Source of the DNA: Bacillota bacterium
GTDB lineage: Bacteria > Bacillota > Clostridia > Clostridiales > Caloramatoraceae
Reading direction: 5' to 3'
DNA: 64,000 bases
NCBI GenBank assembly: GCA_023389275.1
Contig: JAEWEN010000064.1
Location: 44,793-108,792, forward strand
The position numbers and the translations under genes were made by a program. The notes beneath the pieces were generated by a model. It did not search any database. It saw only the letters and a program-made list of their open reading frames with translations, and was not told the origin of the DNA. Positions within the stretch are counted from its first letter, which is position 1, and each line of letters begins with the position of its first letter. Below, in pieces: positions 1 to 8,544 of this stretch.

Positions 1-364
1 TAACTATCTCTTGTATTTTACCTTTATCTTTTAACTTAAAATACTCTAAAGCATATACCATATTTTTATAAACAGAAAAAGGAAAAGGAGTTGGATTTTG
101 AAGTATAAGTCCTATATGTTTTTTTACTTCCTGCTCCTTTATAGAAAATATACTTTTTTCATCTAAAAATACATCACCTTTTATTTTTGCATTTAAACTT
201 TCTATACTTCTATTTAAGGATTTTAAAAGTGTTGATTTACCACATCCTGATGACCCTATTATAGAAGTTATTTTATTTTTATATATAGGAAAGCTTATAT
301 TATCTAATATATTTAAATCATCTATATTAACTGTTAAGTTAACTACATCTAATATTTTTTTCAC
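1..364 (-). CDS. pstB: Phosphate ABC transporter ATP-binding protein PstB (partial, N-terminal part)
   Basis: ATPase subunit that energises phosphate import through PstA/PstC. Only the first ~121 codons are in the window; the C-terminus lies beyond the left edge. The start is a GTG that overlaps the pstA TAG stop (TAGTG), which indicates translational coupling. The Walker A motif GSSGCGKST is at about residues 37-45, and a Q-loop LILQNPTPFPFS follows; the NPxPFP signature is characteristic of PstB rather than of other ABC ATPases. The LSGGQ and Walker B motifs are not visible. It is last in a pstSCAB-ordered operon. The family call is firm because of the Q-loop and the neighbours. Confidence 0.93.
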   Translation of the reverse strand, partial: MKKILDVVNLTVNIDDLNILDNISFPIYKNKITSIIGSSGCGKSTLLKSLNRSIESLNAKIKGDVFLDEKSIFSIKEQEVKKHIGLILQNPTPFPFSVYKNMVYALEYFKLKDKGKIQEIV

Positions 365-1182
365 TATAACTTTTCCCTCCTATCTGAAAAATAACATGAT
401 AAATTAATAACAAAAATTATAATCATTAACACAAAAGCTGTGCCATAAGCCATATTTATAGAATATCCTTCACTTATTAATATATAAAGGTGATATGGCA
501 AAGCCATAAATGGGTCTTTAATACTTCTAGGACTATTTGCAAAAATTACTGCTCCAGTAAACATAATAGGTGCTGTAGCTCCCATAGCGTATGCTACAGA
601 AAGAGAAATAGATTGTAGTATTTTCACTTTACAATTAGGTAACACTATTTTTCTTATACTATATACTTTAGAAACTCCAAGTGACAATGATGCCTCTAAT
701 ATATTTTTTGAAAACTCATTAAATATTTTTTCAACTCTTAAAGTTATATATGGTATTATTATTATTGAAAGAGTGATACCTGCTGAAAGTAAGCTTTTAG
801 GAATACCTAATTTCATTATGCAAAAGCTATATCCAAAAAGGCCTATAACTATAGACGGAAGTCCTGATATGCTTTGTATTGAAAACTTTATTAAGTTATA
901 TATTTTTTTATTCCTACAATAAAAACACAGATACATTGCAGTTAAAATAGATAACACAGAGCTTATTAAGGAAGACAATATGCCTAAATATAAGCTACCA
1001 ATTATAGCGGGAAAAATACCTCCACTTTCACCAAGTGGCATTCCTTTTGGAATACTAAATAAAAACTCTATGTCTATAACCTTATACCCTTTTAAAAAAA
1101 TATATATAAATATAAATAACATAATAGCTATAACAATTAATCCACTAATATAACTAAACAGTTTTATAAAAATATCCCTCAT
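364..1182 (-). CDS. pstA: Phosphate ABC transporter permease PstA
   Basis: Membrane subunit of the high-affinity phosphate importer. The 272-residue protein has about six predicted membrane segments: one near residues 12-32, then the BPD_transp_1 core between about 60 and 265. The EAA-like loop ILEASLSLGVSKVYSIRKIVLPN near residues 163-185 is where the ATPase docks. GESGGIFPAIIGSLYLGI near residue 52 is typical of PstA. Its ATG shares a base with the pstC stop (TAATG), and its own stop overlaps the pstB GTG, so the three genes are translationally coupled. Confidence 0.93.
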   Translation of the reverse strand: MRDIFIKLFSYISGLIVIAIMLFIFIYIFLKGYKVIDIEFLFSIPKGMPLGESGGIFPAIIGSLYLGILSSLISSVLSILTAMYLCFYCRNKKIYNLIKFSIQSISGLPSIVIGLFGYSFCIMKLGIPKSLLSAGITLSIIIIPYITLRVEKIFNEFSKNILEASLSLGVSKVYSIRKIVLPNCKVKILQSISLSVAYAMGATAPIMFTGAVIFANSPRSIKDPFMALPYHLYILISEGYSINMAYGTAFVLMIIIFVINLSCYFSDRREKL

Positions 1183-2042
1183 TATCTCTCCCCCTTGCTC
1201 TTAAATAAGTAAAATATAATATTAAAAATAAAAATAACAAGTAAAAGAATAAGAGCAGATGCATATAAACTGTGATAATGTAAACTTGAATACTCTACAC
1301 TTCCCATTTCAAGTGCAATTAATGAAGGTATTGTTTCCATCTTTCCAAAAATATTTGGTATTATAGGAGAATTTCCTATAACCATCATAACAGCCATAGT
1401 TTCTCCAATAGACCTTGAAAATGATAGTACTGCACTTAAAAATATAGCATTTATTATACTAGGTACTATAAGTTTTCTAATTGTAAAATATTTTGAAACT
1501 CCTAAATTCAAAGATATATTTTCATACTTTTCCTTACTTTTTAAAATAGATTCAGTACAATTACTTATTATAAATGGAAGTATCATAATAGAAAGAAGAA
1601 TACTTCCAGCTAACAAACACTCACCTGATGAAACATTAAAATTTTTTTCTATTATTTTAACTAGTATACTAAGACCTAAAAATCCAAATATTACAGATGG
1701 TATTCCTGCTAAAATATCTATAAAAGCTAATAAAGTTTTTCTAAACTTTTCTTTAAGTGAAAATACAATAAAAATAGAGCTTCCAATACCTAATGGAAGA
1801 GCTATTATAACCGATGCTAAAGATATATAAATACTTCCTAAAATCATTGCTAAAATTCCAAACTTCTTATTTTCTCCAATAGGATTCCAGTTTCTTTCAA
1901 ATATAAACTCCTTTATGCTAATCACCTTAAAAAAAGGTATACTTTCCTTAACTATAAATAATATAACTAAAAATACTACTATACTAGTGATAAATGTAAT
2001 TATTTTCATAATACTTTCAAAAAAACTATCTTTGTTAAACAT
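1182..2042 (-). CDS. pstC: Phosphate ABC transporter permease PstC
   Basis: Second membrane subunit of the phosphate importer, 286 residues. It has an N-terminal membrane segment (about 14-30) followed by a five-helix permease core. The EAA-loop sequence ISLNLGVSKYFTIRKLIVPS and the segment SFSRSIGETMAVMMVIGN are hallmarks of PstC. RNWNPIGENKKFGILAMILGS precedes the core, as in other PstC proteins. GGAG lies 7 bases before the ATG, directly after a hairpin that separates it from pstS. Confidence 0.94.
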   Translation of the reverse strand: MFNKDSFFESIMKIITFITSIVVFLVILFIVKESIPFFKVISIKEFIFERNWNPIGENKKFGILAMILGSIYISLASVIIALPLGIGSSIFIVFSLKEKFRKTLLAFIDILAGIPSVIFGFLGLSILVKIIEKNFNVSSGECLLAGSILLSIMILPFIISNCTESILKSKEKYENISLNLGVSKYFTIRKLIVPSIINAIFLSAVLSFSRSIGETMAVMMVIGNSPIIPNIFGKMETIPSLIALEMGSVEYSSLHYHSLYASALILLLVIFIFNIIFYLFKSKGER

Positions 2043-2059
2043 AATATCTCCTAATTAAA

Positions 2060-2089
2060 AATAAGGCTTAGATTAACCTAAGCCTTATT
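2060..2089 (-). terminator. Hairpin between pstS and pstC (partial terminator)
   Basis: Perfect 12-bp stem (AATAAGGCTTAG paired with its complement) with a 6-base loop, followed on the minus strand by a short U-tract (TTATTTTTAA) and then the pstC Shine-Dalgarno. It sits directly after the pstS stop codon inside the operon. Hairpins here are commonly found to raise the level of binding protein over permease, either by partial termination or by protecting the pstS mRNA end; that role is inferred. Confidence 0.7.
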
Positions 2090-2091
2090 TT

Positions 2092-2985
2092 TTATTTTAC
2101 AGGAATAAATCCCATTTCTTCTATTACTTTAATACCTTTTTCAGACTTTATGTAATCCATAAATGACTTTTGAAGAGAAGTTAGCTCCCCTTTTCCTATA
2201 ATTAATAATGGTCTTTGTATTTTATAGCTTCCATCTAAAATAGTATCTGCATTAGCTTGCACACCATCTACCTTAAGTGGAATTATTTTTCCTTCATTTT
2301 GTTTTGCAACTCCAAATGAAGCATATCCTATCGCATTTTCATTTTCTATTATTTTGGTAACAAGTGCCCCCATAGACGGTGCTTGAATAGCTTCTTTAGA
2401 AACCTCGGTTTTTTCCATAATATTTTTTTGGAATACCTCATGTGCTCCTCCACCTATGTCTCTTGTTACAACTACAATTTCCTTATTAGGTAAAGATGCC
2501 TCTACTTGATTCCAAGTTTTATATTCACCAGAAAATATTTTTTTAATTTCATCTGTTGTTAAATTATCTTTTACTTTTAATAAAGGATTTTTAGGATTTA
2601 TAGAAATAGTTAATGCATCTATTCCTACTTTATACTCTTTTAATCCTTCGATTTTACTTTTTTCATCATCCTTTACTCCTCTAGCTAGCATTCCAAAATC
2701 AGCTGTTTTATCAACAATAGATTTAACTCCTGCTCCTGATCCTCCTGATGAAACATATATAGTAATATCACTATCAGGTAATTCTTTATTAACCTTATTC
2801 CATGTTTTATTTTCTTCTGTAAAATTAGTAGCAATTTTTGATATAACAGGTGCTAGTGTTGATGATCCATTAAACATTAACTGAGCAGATTTTGCTTCAT
2901 TTGCTACTTGTTTTGAACCACATGAAACTAAAACAAATAAACTTAAAACAAATAAAGCAATTGCAATTCTTTTATTTTTTAACAT
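2092..2985 (-). CDS. pstS: Phosphate-binding lipoprotein PstS
   Basis: Extracellular phosphate receptor that delivers phosphate to PstC/PstA. The 297-residue protein starts with a lipoprotein signal (MLKNKRIAIA then a hydrophobic core), with lipobox LVSC and the lipidated cysteine at residue 22. The mature protein has the PBP-like fold; NGSSTLAPVI, SSGGSGAGVKSI and TRDIGGGAHEVF are the phosphate-contacting loops. An AGGAGGGG ribosome site precedes the ATG. It is the first gene of the pst operon. I do not see a PhoP-box repeat clear enough to annotate upstream. Confidence 0.94.
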   Translation of the reverse strand: MLKNKRIAIALFVLSLFVLVSCGSKQVANEAKSAQLMFNGSSTLAPVISKIATNFTEENKTWNKVNKELPDSDITIYVSSGGSGAGVKSIVDKTADFGMLARGVKDDEKSKIEGLKEYKVGIDALTISINPKNPLLKVKDNLTTDEIKKIFSGEYKTWNQVEASLPNKEIVVVTRDIGGGAHEVFQKNIMEKTEVSKEAIQAPSMGALVTKIIENENAIGYASFGVAKQNEGKIIPLKVDGVQANADTILDGSYKIQRPLLIIGKGELTSLQKSFMDYIKSEKGIKVIEEMGFIPVK

Positions 2986-3045
2986 TTTACCCCTCCTATT
3001 ACATTTATATCTAAATATAATATATCTTTTCTATGCTTTTAATCC

Positions 3046-3095
3046 AAATAGAAGGTTTCTATATACAAATTAATATATATAGAAACCTTCTATTT
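3046..3095 (-). terminator. Terminator after the PHP phosphoesterase gene
   Basis: Long near-perfect stem of about 18 bp (AAATAGAAGGTTTCTATAT with its complement) around an AT-rich loop, flanked by A and T runs. It lies between the PHP gene and the pstS promoter region and separates the two units. Confidence 0.8.
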
Positions 3096-3100
3096 TAAAA

Positions 3101-3808
3101 CTACTTTTTAATTTTTATTTCTTTACTTAATTTTAGTTTTTTTAAAAATCTTCCTATTTCTTTTTTATCAAGATATACTTCTCCTAAAAGTCCATGATTA
3201 AAGTCTATAGTTTTATTAGTATGAAAATCTGAACCTGCTGTATAAAGTAATTTCTTTTTTTTACAAAGTTTCATAAAAACTTTTGTATCTCTTACAGTAT
3301 TTCTATAATACTTTGCTTCTAGCCCATCAAATTTATATTCTAAAATCTCTCTTAAATACTCTTTTTCTATTAATACAGGATGAGCAAGTACAACTTTTGC
3401 TCCAAAATACTTTAAAATATCAATTCCGCTTTTAATAGATAATCTTCCTTTTTTTACTTCAATATCAAAGCTACCTTTAAATAAACATTTTAATCCTTTA
3501 TCATCTTTTCTTTTTAAATAATAAAGAGCTTTTAAAAACTTTTCATCTTTATATCTAAAATCTCTAAAGTAACCTAAAACATGTACTTTTTTACCTTTGT
3601 ACCTTGTAGAAAGTTCTATTCCTGGAATTACTAATATATTTTTCTCTCTACCTTTTTCAATAGCTTCATCTACACCTTGCGTTGTATTATGATCAGTAAT
3701 TGCTATAACATCTACATTAATATATTTTGCATATTCAATAATTTCACTTGGAGTTAAATCTCCATCTGAGTTTGTTGTATGAATGTGAAGGTCTGCTTTT
3801 TCAAACAT
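3101..3808 (-). CDS. PHP-domain metal-dependent phosphoesterase
   Basis: 235-residue cytoplasmic protein of the PHP superfamily (TrpH/YciV-like), which hydrolyses phosphoester bonds using a cluster of metal ions. Motif I (ADLHIHTTNSDGDLTP, residues 6-21), motif II (AITDHNTTQG near 56-65), a glutamate in PGIELSTRYKGKKVHVLGY near 83, HP in VLAHPVLI near 144 and the late GSDFHTNK near 193 provide the metal ligands. Members act on 3',5'-nucleotide bisphosphates or oligoribonucleotides, but the substrate here is not evident. It is monocistronic, with its own terminator. It is the first of three PHP proteins in the window. Confidence 0.85.
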   Translation of the reverse strand: MFEKADLHIHTTNSDGDLTPSEIIEYAKYINVDVIAITDHNTTQGVDEAIEKGREKNILVIPGIELSTRYKGKKVHVLGYFRDFRYKDEKFLKALYYLKRKDDKGLKCLFKGSFDIEVKKGRLSIKSGIDILKYFGAKVVLAHPVLIEKEYLREILEYKFDGLEAKYYRNTVRDTKVFMKLCKKKKLLYTAGSDFHTNKTIDFNHGLLGEVYLDKKEIGRFLKKLKLSKEIKIKK

Positions 3809-3860
3809 CTTCTTTCCTTAATTAAAATGCTTCCACTATACATAATATAGTTAAAATAAA

Positions 3861-3886
3861 AAAGTGTACCTAAAAAGGTACACTTT
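3861..3886 (-). terminator. Terminator of the ravA-viaA-like operon
   Basis: 10-bp perfect stem AAAGTGTACC with a 6-base loop; on the minus strand it is followed by TTTTATTTT. It lies just beyond the VWA gene stop. Confidence 0.88.
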
Positions 3887-3889
3887 AAT

Positions 3890-5329
3890 CTATATAGAAA
3901 ATATAGCTTCGTTTGTTTTGTTTATTTCGTCTTCTGTTAATTCTCTTAATAATATTTGGGTATCATTTATTTTATTAAGACCTTCTTCAATATTATCTGA
4001 TACATTAACAGTTATCATTCTAAACTGCTTTTTTTCTTTGTTTTTGTTAAACTCTTCAATAAACTCCTCATCAATAGGAGCTTTTCCATCGGTTATAAAA
4101 ACAATATCTGCATACTTATATTTAGCTGTATTTATAAGTTTCGTAGCCTCAGTTAGTGGTTCTACAAAATTTGTTCCACTTCCTATAAACCCAGTTGCTA
4201 AATCATACATTTTTTTAGGTTCTATTTTTCTTTTGTTGAATTCTATAATATCTCCTACCTTGTAAGAGAATATTATACCAACAAAATCTCTTTTTTGTTT
4301 AAAAGCTATGTCTAAAAGTGCTATTGCAATTGATTTAGACCAAACCTCAAGATCTCCTTCCATAGAAGTAGATGTGTCTATACAACATATAATAGGACCT
4401 TTAGATTTTATTCTATTATTTTTATATTTATATGATAAAAGCTCTTTTTGATGATATTTTTTATAAAAACTTTTTTTAGTAGATTTATTTGCAAGTAGCA
4501 TTTTTTCTGAAGGAAGTACTTTATGTATTTCATTACCTAACTTTACACCACATATTTCTTGTCCTTCTTCTCTAGTTCTTCTTTTTTGCATTTCACTTGC
4601 AGACGCTTTAAATCTACCTGCCATTTCAGATATTTTTTTAACCTTTTTAAGTCCTTTAAGTTTTATAGCTACTTCTACCTTTTCATCATATGACTCTGAT
4701 GTTATTTTTCCATCATTTAATCCCCAAGATTTAATAGTAGATGTTATAGCTAAATATTCTTTATAAGCAGCTGAAACACTTTTATAAAGTATATTATATG
4801 AAAGTATATCTTTTTCAATAGACAAAATACTTTTATATAGTGAATCTGATACACTATTTATTTTTGTTAACACATCTTTTTGTCTATCTTTCTTATATTC
4901 TATACAAAGCTTTTTATATTCTAAAATTGACTTTTCATATAATTGAACCTTTTCTTTAAAGTCTTTATTATTGCTTAAAAGTTTTTGATAGTTTTTAATA
5001 AAATACTTGCCTATAAGCTCAGAACCTAAAAGAGAGTTAAAGTAGTTTACACTACAATTTTCCCTAAAAGCATCAAACTCATCTGTTTCAAACAGATTTT
5101 TAATAATCATGCTATTTATTTTATATTCTGTTTGTATTTTATCTATATCTTTTATATCTGGCTTTGCCTTAAATAGTGCTAAATAAATATCTATATTTAA
5201 ATACTTATATGTAGGAAATACTTTTTCATACTCTTCAAGGTCTTTTTTAAGCCTACTAGACCCTTTGTGTATTTCTTCATATATATCAAGATCAAGTTCA
5301 AAATATTGAATAGTATTTTTATTTTCCAC
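3890..5329 (-). CDS. viaA: VWA-domain protein, ViaA-like partner of the MoxR ATPase
   Basis: 479 residues with an alpha-helical, charged N-terminal half (about 1-300) and a C-terminal von Willebrand A domain. The metal-ion-dependent adhesion site is complete: D318-x-S320-x-S322, T386 in GSGTNF and D414 in FITDGKAP. E. coli ViaA has the same arrangement and works with the AAA+ ATPase RavA, whose homologue lies just upstream with 14 bases between the genes. The start is GTG preceded by AAAGGAAG. The E. coli pair has been linked to respiratory complex and iron-sulfur maturation and to aminoglycoside sensitivity; whether that holds here is unknown. The symbol is by homology of architecture and pairing. 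Confidence 0.78.
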   Translation of the reverse strand: MENKNTIQYFELDLDIYEEIHKGSSRLKKDLEEYEKVFPTYKYLNIDIYLALFKAKPDIKDIDKIQTEYKINSMIIKNLFETDEFDAFRENCSVNYFNSLLGSELIGKYFIKNYQKLLSNNKDFKEKVQLYEKSILEYKKLCIEYKKDRQKDVLTKINSVSDSLYKSILSIEKDILSYNILYKSVSAAYKEYLAITSTIKSWGLNDGKITSESYDEKVEVAIKLKGLKKVKKISEMAGRFKASASEMQKRRTREEGQEICGVKLGNEIHKVLPSEKMLLANKSTKKSFYKKYHQKELLSYKYKNNRIKSKGPIICCIDTSTSMEGDLEVWSKSIAIALLDIAFKQKRDFVGIIFSYKVGDIIEFNKRKIEPKKMYDLATGFIGSGTNFVEPLTEATKLINTAKYKYADIVFITDGKAPIDEEFIEEFNKNKEKKQFRMITVNVSDNIEEGLNKINDTQILLRELTEDEINKTNEAIFSI

Positions 5330-5343
5330 TACTACACTTCCTT

Positions 5344-6528
5344 TTACATCATTAAATCATCTTCATCCTCAACTTGCTTTGATATATTATCTAAATAATC
5401 TTTTACTTCTTTTAAAAGAGTTTCAAACTTTCTCTTTGTAGCATCTTCCATAAGATCTTTTTCTTTCATTATTCTATTAAGCTTTTCATATATGTATTCA
5501 ACAGATCCTTTTATTTCTACTATCATTCTTACATCTGTTATTGTTTCAGCAGCATCTACTACCTCAACATATCTTTTCTTAATATTATTATATTCCTTAT
5601 CATAAGCCCCTACAGATGATTCCTTTAAAACCTCCTCTATTTTTTCAATTTCAGAAGGTTCATTCCATAAAACATCACGTAAACACTTAAAGTCACTTGA
5701 GTTTACACTTTCTCTATTTTCTAAAAGAGCATTTACTCTTAAAACTTTTAAACATTCGTTTTGCCTTCTATCTGATACTACTATTCCTTCTCTTAAAAGT
5801 GCATTCATTAAAGCTATGTATTCTCTTAAAATAGAGTCATCAATTTCAACACTATTAATCGCTTCTCTTAAAACATTTATATCATCTACTGTTACAGTAG
5901 TATAAGTGTCATTTTTTACCCCTTTATTTATAAAGCTTTTAAGCATAGCCATTTTATTTTGAACATCACCTATATAATCAACATACATTCTGTATATCAT
6001 TCTGTCATAAAGAGCCAGTAGTGAATCTTCCTCTGGAAACTCATTAGAAGCTGCAAATAATGATATTAAAGGAACATTAATTGCTTCACCGTCATTATAA
6101 AATACTTTTTCATTTATAAGTGGCAATAAAATATTAAGTGTTGGCTCATTACATTTAAATATTTCATCTAGAAAAACTATTTCAGCTTCAGGAAGCTTAT
6201 TTTTAGTAACCCTTATAAACTTATCATTTTCCATTTCCTTAACACTAAATGGTCCTAAAATTTCTGATGGATCAGATGTTCTATTTAAAAGCCAAGAAAA
6301 ATATCTAGCTTCTACAATTCTTTTACATAATTCATTTGTAAGTGCACTTTTAGCAGTTCCAGGAGGTCCTATTAAAAGTACAGATTGTCCTGTTATTAAA
6401 GCTTTTATGCTATTGTCAATTACATCATCTCTTTCAACAAATATGTTTTTAAGCTCTGATGATATATTGTTAAATTTCACAATAGCTTCTTTTACTTCAT
6501 CACTAAATATAACCTTATTTTCCCCCAT
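5344..6528 (-). CDS. ravA: MoxR-family AAA+ ATPase, RavA-like
   Basis: 394-residue AAA+ ATPase. Walker A is GPPGTAKS (residues 54-61), Walker B VFLDE (118-122), sensor 1 AASNEFPEED, and an arginine-finger region LYDRMIYRM. The stretch around DPSEILGPFS and LPEAEIVFLDEIFKCNEP is close to E. coli RavA (its LPEAEIVFLDEIWKAGP), closer than to generic MoxR. The C-terminal ~100 residues are helical and charged. AGGAGG precedes the ATG. It is first in a two-gene operon with the VWA protein, which is its likely adaptor or substrate-remodelling partner. It probably acts as a chaperone-like hexamer; clients are unknown. Confidence 0.82.
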   Translation of the reverse strand: MGENKVIFSDEVKEAIVKFNNISSELKNIFVERDDVIDNSIKALITGQSVLLIGPPGTAKSALTNELCKRIVEARYFSWLLNRTSDPSEILGPFSVKEMENDKFIRVTKNKLPEAEIVFLDEIFKCNEPTLNILLPLINEKVFYNDGEAINVPLISLFAASNEFPEEDSLLALYDRMIYRMYVDYIGDVQNKMAMLKSFINKGVKNDTYTTVTVDDINVLREAINSVEIDDSILREYIALMNALLREGIVVSDRRQNECLKVLRVNALLENRESVNSSDFKCLRDVLWNEPSEIEKIEEVLKESSVGAYDKEYNNIKKRYVEVVDAAETITDVRMIVEIKGSVEYIYEKLNRIMKEKDLMEDATKRKFETLLKEVKDYLDNISKQVEDEDDLMM

Positions 6529-6667
6529 TATTACTTCCTCCTCGGTTTGTTAGAAATATATTTAAAGTGTCATTAATACATTATATTACCATTAGTCAGT
6601 ATATCATATTAGCGAAATTATAAAAATACCTATATACTTTATTAAGTGTAATTTAATACTATAAAAT

Positions 6668-6697
6668 AAAAAGGTAATAGAGATCTATTACCTTTTT
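6668..6697 (-). terminator. Terminator of the homocysteine methyltransferase/MTHFR gene
   Basis: 13-bp perfect stem AAAAAGGTAATAG with a 4-base loop. The gene's TAA stop lies inside the distal arm. It has U-tracts on both sides, so it could work in either direction. Confidence 0.85.
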
Positions 6698-8471
6698 ATT
6701 TCAGCTTATCTATTACCTTTTTAATTATATTAACCTTGTTAAAAGGAGTTATAAAGTAAAAACCATCTACATGATTTTTAAGTTTATTTGCTATATCTAA
6801 AGCAATATTTATACCTACTTCATATCCTTCTTCCTTAGTCATGTCTTTTTTAAATTTATTTATATGCTCATCTGGTATAACAATTCCAGGCACCTCGTTA
6901 TTTAAAAACATTGCATTTCTATAACTTACAAGTGGCATTATACCTGCTAATATTTTTACATCTTTTCTTTCATTTTTAAGATTTATTAAATACTCTATAA
7001 CATCATTATCAAATATAGGTTGTGTTAGGAAAAATTGAGCTCCTTGTTCTATTTTCTTATCCATTCTTAATACTTCACTATCTTTATTTTGAATGTTTAA
7101 GTTAAGAGCTGCTCCTATTGCCATTTCTTCATTTTCAAAAATCTCTTTGTTCATTTGTGATATTAAGTTTATTAACTTAAAAGAGTTAAAGTTAAATACA
7201 CTTTTTGTAATCATTCTATCCTCTTCTGCTATAGGATCTCCTGTTATTGCTAATATGTTTCTAATATTTTCAATATGACCTGCTAAAAGTCCTGATCTTA
7301 TTGCATTAGCATTTTTATCCCTGCAACATATATGTGGCAAAACATCTATATTAACTTCTCTTTTTATTTTTGATGCAACCATTAAAGAATCTACTCTAGC
7401 TAGTGCTCTTGGTGAGTCTGCAACTGTAATTAAATCTATGCCTATTTCTTTACACATTTTCGCACCATTTATAATATTTTCTATATCAGTTCCAAAGGGA
7501 GGATCTAATTCTACTGCATATACAAATTCGCCTTTTTCTATTTTTTCAGAAAAACTGCTTTTAATATTTAAATCTTTAGATTTTTTAGGTATTTGTTTTT
7601 TTTCCTCATCTGAAAATACTTTATAATCTAAATCTAGTTTTTCCCTTATTTTCTCTATATGTTTAGGGGTTGTCCCACAACATCCTCCTATTATTTTTGC
7701 ACCTAATGCCTCTATTTCAATCATCATATCTGAGAAATAATCTGGGTTATTTACATAAACACTTCTTTCATTTATGATATGTGGATATCCTGCATTAGGA
7801 AGTGCAGAAATAATATCACTACACATATTAACCTTTTTTAAAATTTTATGAAGATGTAGTGGTCCAAGTCCACAGTTAAATCCATATGCATCTACATCTA
7901 ATTTTTTTGCACCACTTAAAATAGCCTCAGCACTATAACCTGCTCTTGTAAAACCATCCATTGTAATTGCAAATTGTGTAAGTATAAATGCATCTTTTTT
8001 CTTACTTCTTATGTATTTAATAATACTATCTAAATAATCAAGGGTGCTAAATGTTTCAAATACAAATATATCTGCACCAACCTCAAGTAAAGAGTCTACT
8101 ACAAACTTATATTCACTATATAAATCTATTTCTTCACTATCTATTCTTGGTTGAGGAATAGGCCCTATACTTGCTCCTACAAAAACTTCTTGTCCTTCTG
8201 CTGCTTCTTTAGCAATTCTATATCCTTCTTGTATTATAGTTTTTATTTTACTTTTTTCTACCTGAAGAGTTATTGCGTTCGCTGCAAAAGTATTGGTTCT
8301 AATAAGTTTAGCACCAGATTTTATATATTCTTTATGTATATTTTTTATAATTTCTGGATTATCAATATTTGCAAATTCACATTTTGAAACATTATCTCCT
8401 GTTATTTCAGAATAATATGTTCCCATTGCTCCATCTGTTAAAAGAGTGTTGCTTAATAAGTATTCCCTCAA
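6696..8471 (-). CDS. Bifunctional homocysteine S-methyltransferase / 5,10-methylenetetrahydrofolate reductase
   Basis: 591-residue fusion. Residues 1-~290 are a homocysteine S-methyltransferase domain with zinc ligands C200 (GFNCGLG) and C264/C265 (IGGCCGTTP). Residues ~310-591 are an FAD-linked methylene-THF reductase domain (ELDPPFGTDIENI, LAITGDP, QPIFDNDVIEYL). Together they would reduce methylene-THF and pass a methyl group to homocysteine to make methionine, as proposed for YitJ-type proteins. The start is TTG, chosen because AAAGGAG lies 8 bases upstream and the N-terminus LLTDGAMGT aligns with the family. I see no SAM riboswitch in the short upstream gap. Confidence 0.9.
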   Translation of the reverse strand: MREYLLSNTLLTDGAMGTYYSEITGDNVSKCEFANIDNPEIIKNIHKEYIKSGAKLIRTNTFAANAITLQVEKSKIKTIIQEGYRIAKEAAEGQEVFVGASIGPIPQPRIDSEEIDLYSEYKFVVDSLLEVGADIFVFETFSTLDYLDSIIKYIRSKKKDAFILTQFAITMDGFTRAGYSAEAILSGAKKLDVDAYGFNCGLGPLHLHKILKKVNMCSDIISALPNAGYPHIINERSVYVNNPDYFSDMMIEIEALGAKIIGGCCGTTPKHIEKIREKLDLDYKVFSDEEKKQIPKKSKDLNIKSSFSEKIEKGEFVYAVELDPPFGTDIENIINGAKMCKEIGIDLITVADSPRALARVDSLMVASKIKREVNIDVLPHICCRDKNANAIRSGLLAGHIENIRNILAITGDPIAEEDRMITKSVFNFNSFKLINLISQMNKEIFENEEMAIGAALNLNIQNKDSEVLRMDKKIEQGAQFFLTQPIFDNDVIEYLINLKNERKDVKILAGIMPLVSYRNAMFLNNEVPGIVIPDEHINKFKKDMTKEEGYEVGINIALDIANKLKNHVDGFYFITPFNKVNIIKKVIDKLK

Positions 8472-8512
8472 TTTTATTGCTCCTTTCTGTATGTCAAATA
8501 ATTTAAATTAAA

Positions 8513-8533
8513 GGCTATACTTAACAGTATAGC
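8513..8533 (-). terminator. Probable terminator of the DAHP synthase gene
   Basis: 8-bp stem GGCTATAC/GTATAGCC with a 6-base loop just beyond the aroF stop. The following U-tract on the minus strand is short (TTTAATTTAAATTATTT), so termination may be incomplete. Confidence 0.6.
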
Positions 8534-8544
8534 CACTTTAAAAC

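Noticed and set aside
2986..3045. PhoP-box repeats upstream of pstS
   Set aside because: AT-rich sequence with no repeated TT(A/T)ACA units I could defend.
3864..4265. Plus-strand open frame opposite the VWA gene, and similar frames opposite other genes
   Set aside because: They are low-complexity, leucine/serine/phenylalanine-rich mirror frames of well-supported genes, without ribosome sites.
8472..8544. SAM riboswitch before the homocysteine methyltransferase/MTHFR gene
   Set aside because: The gap is short and holds only the aroF terminator hairpin; none of the S-box core is present.
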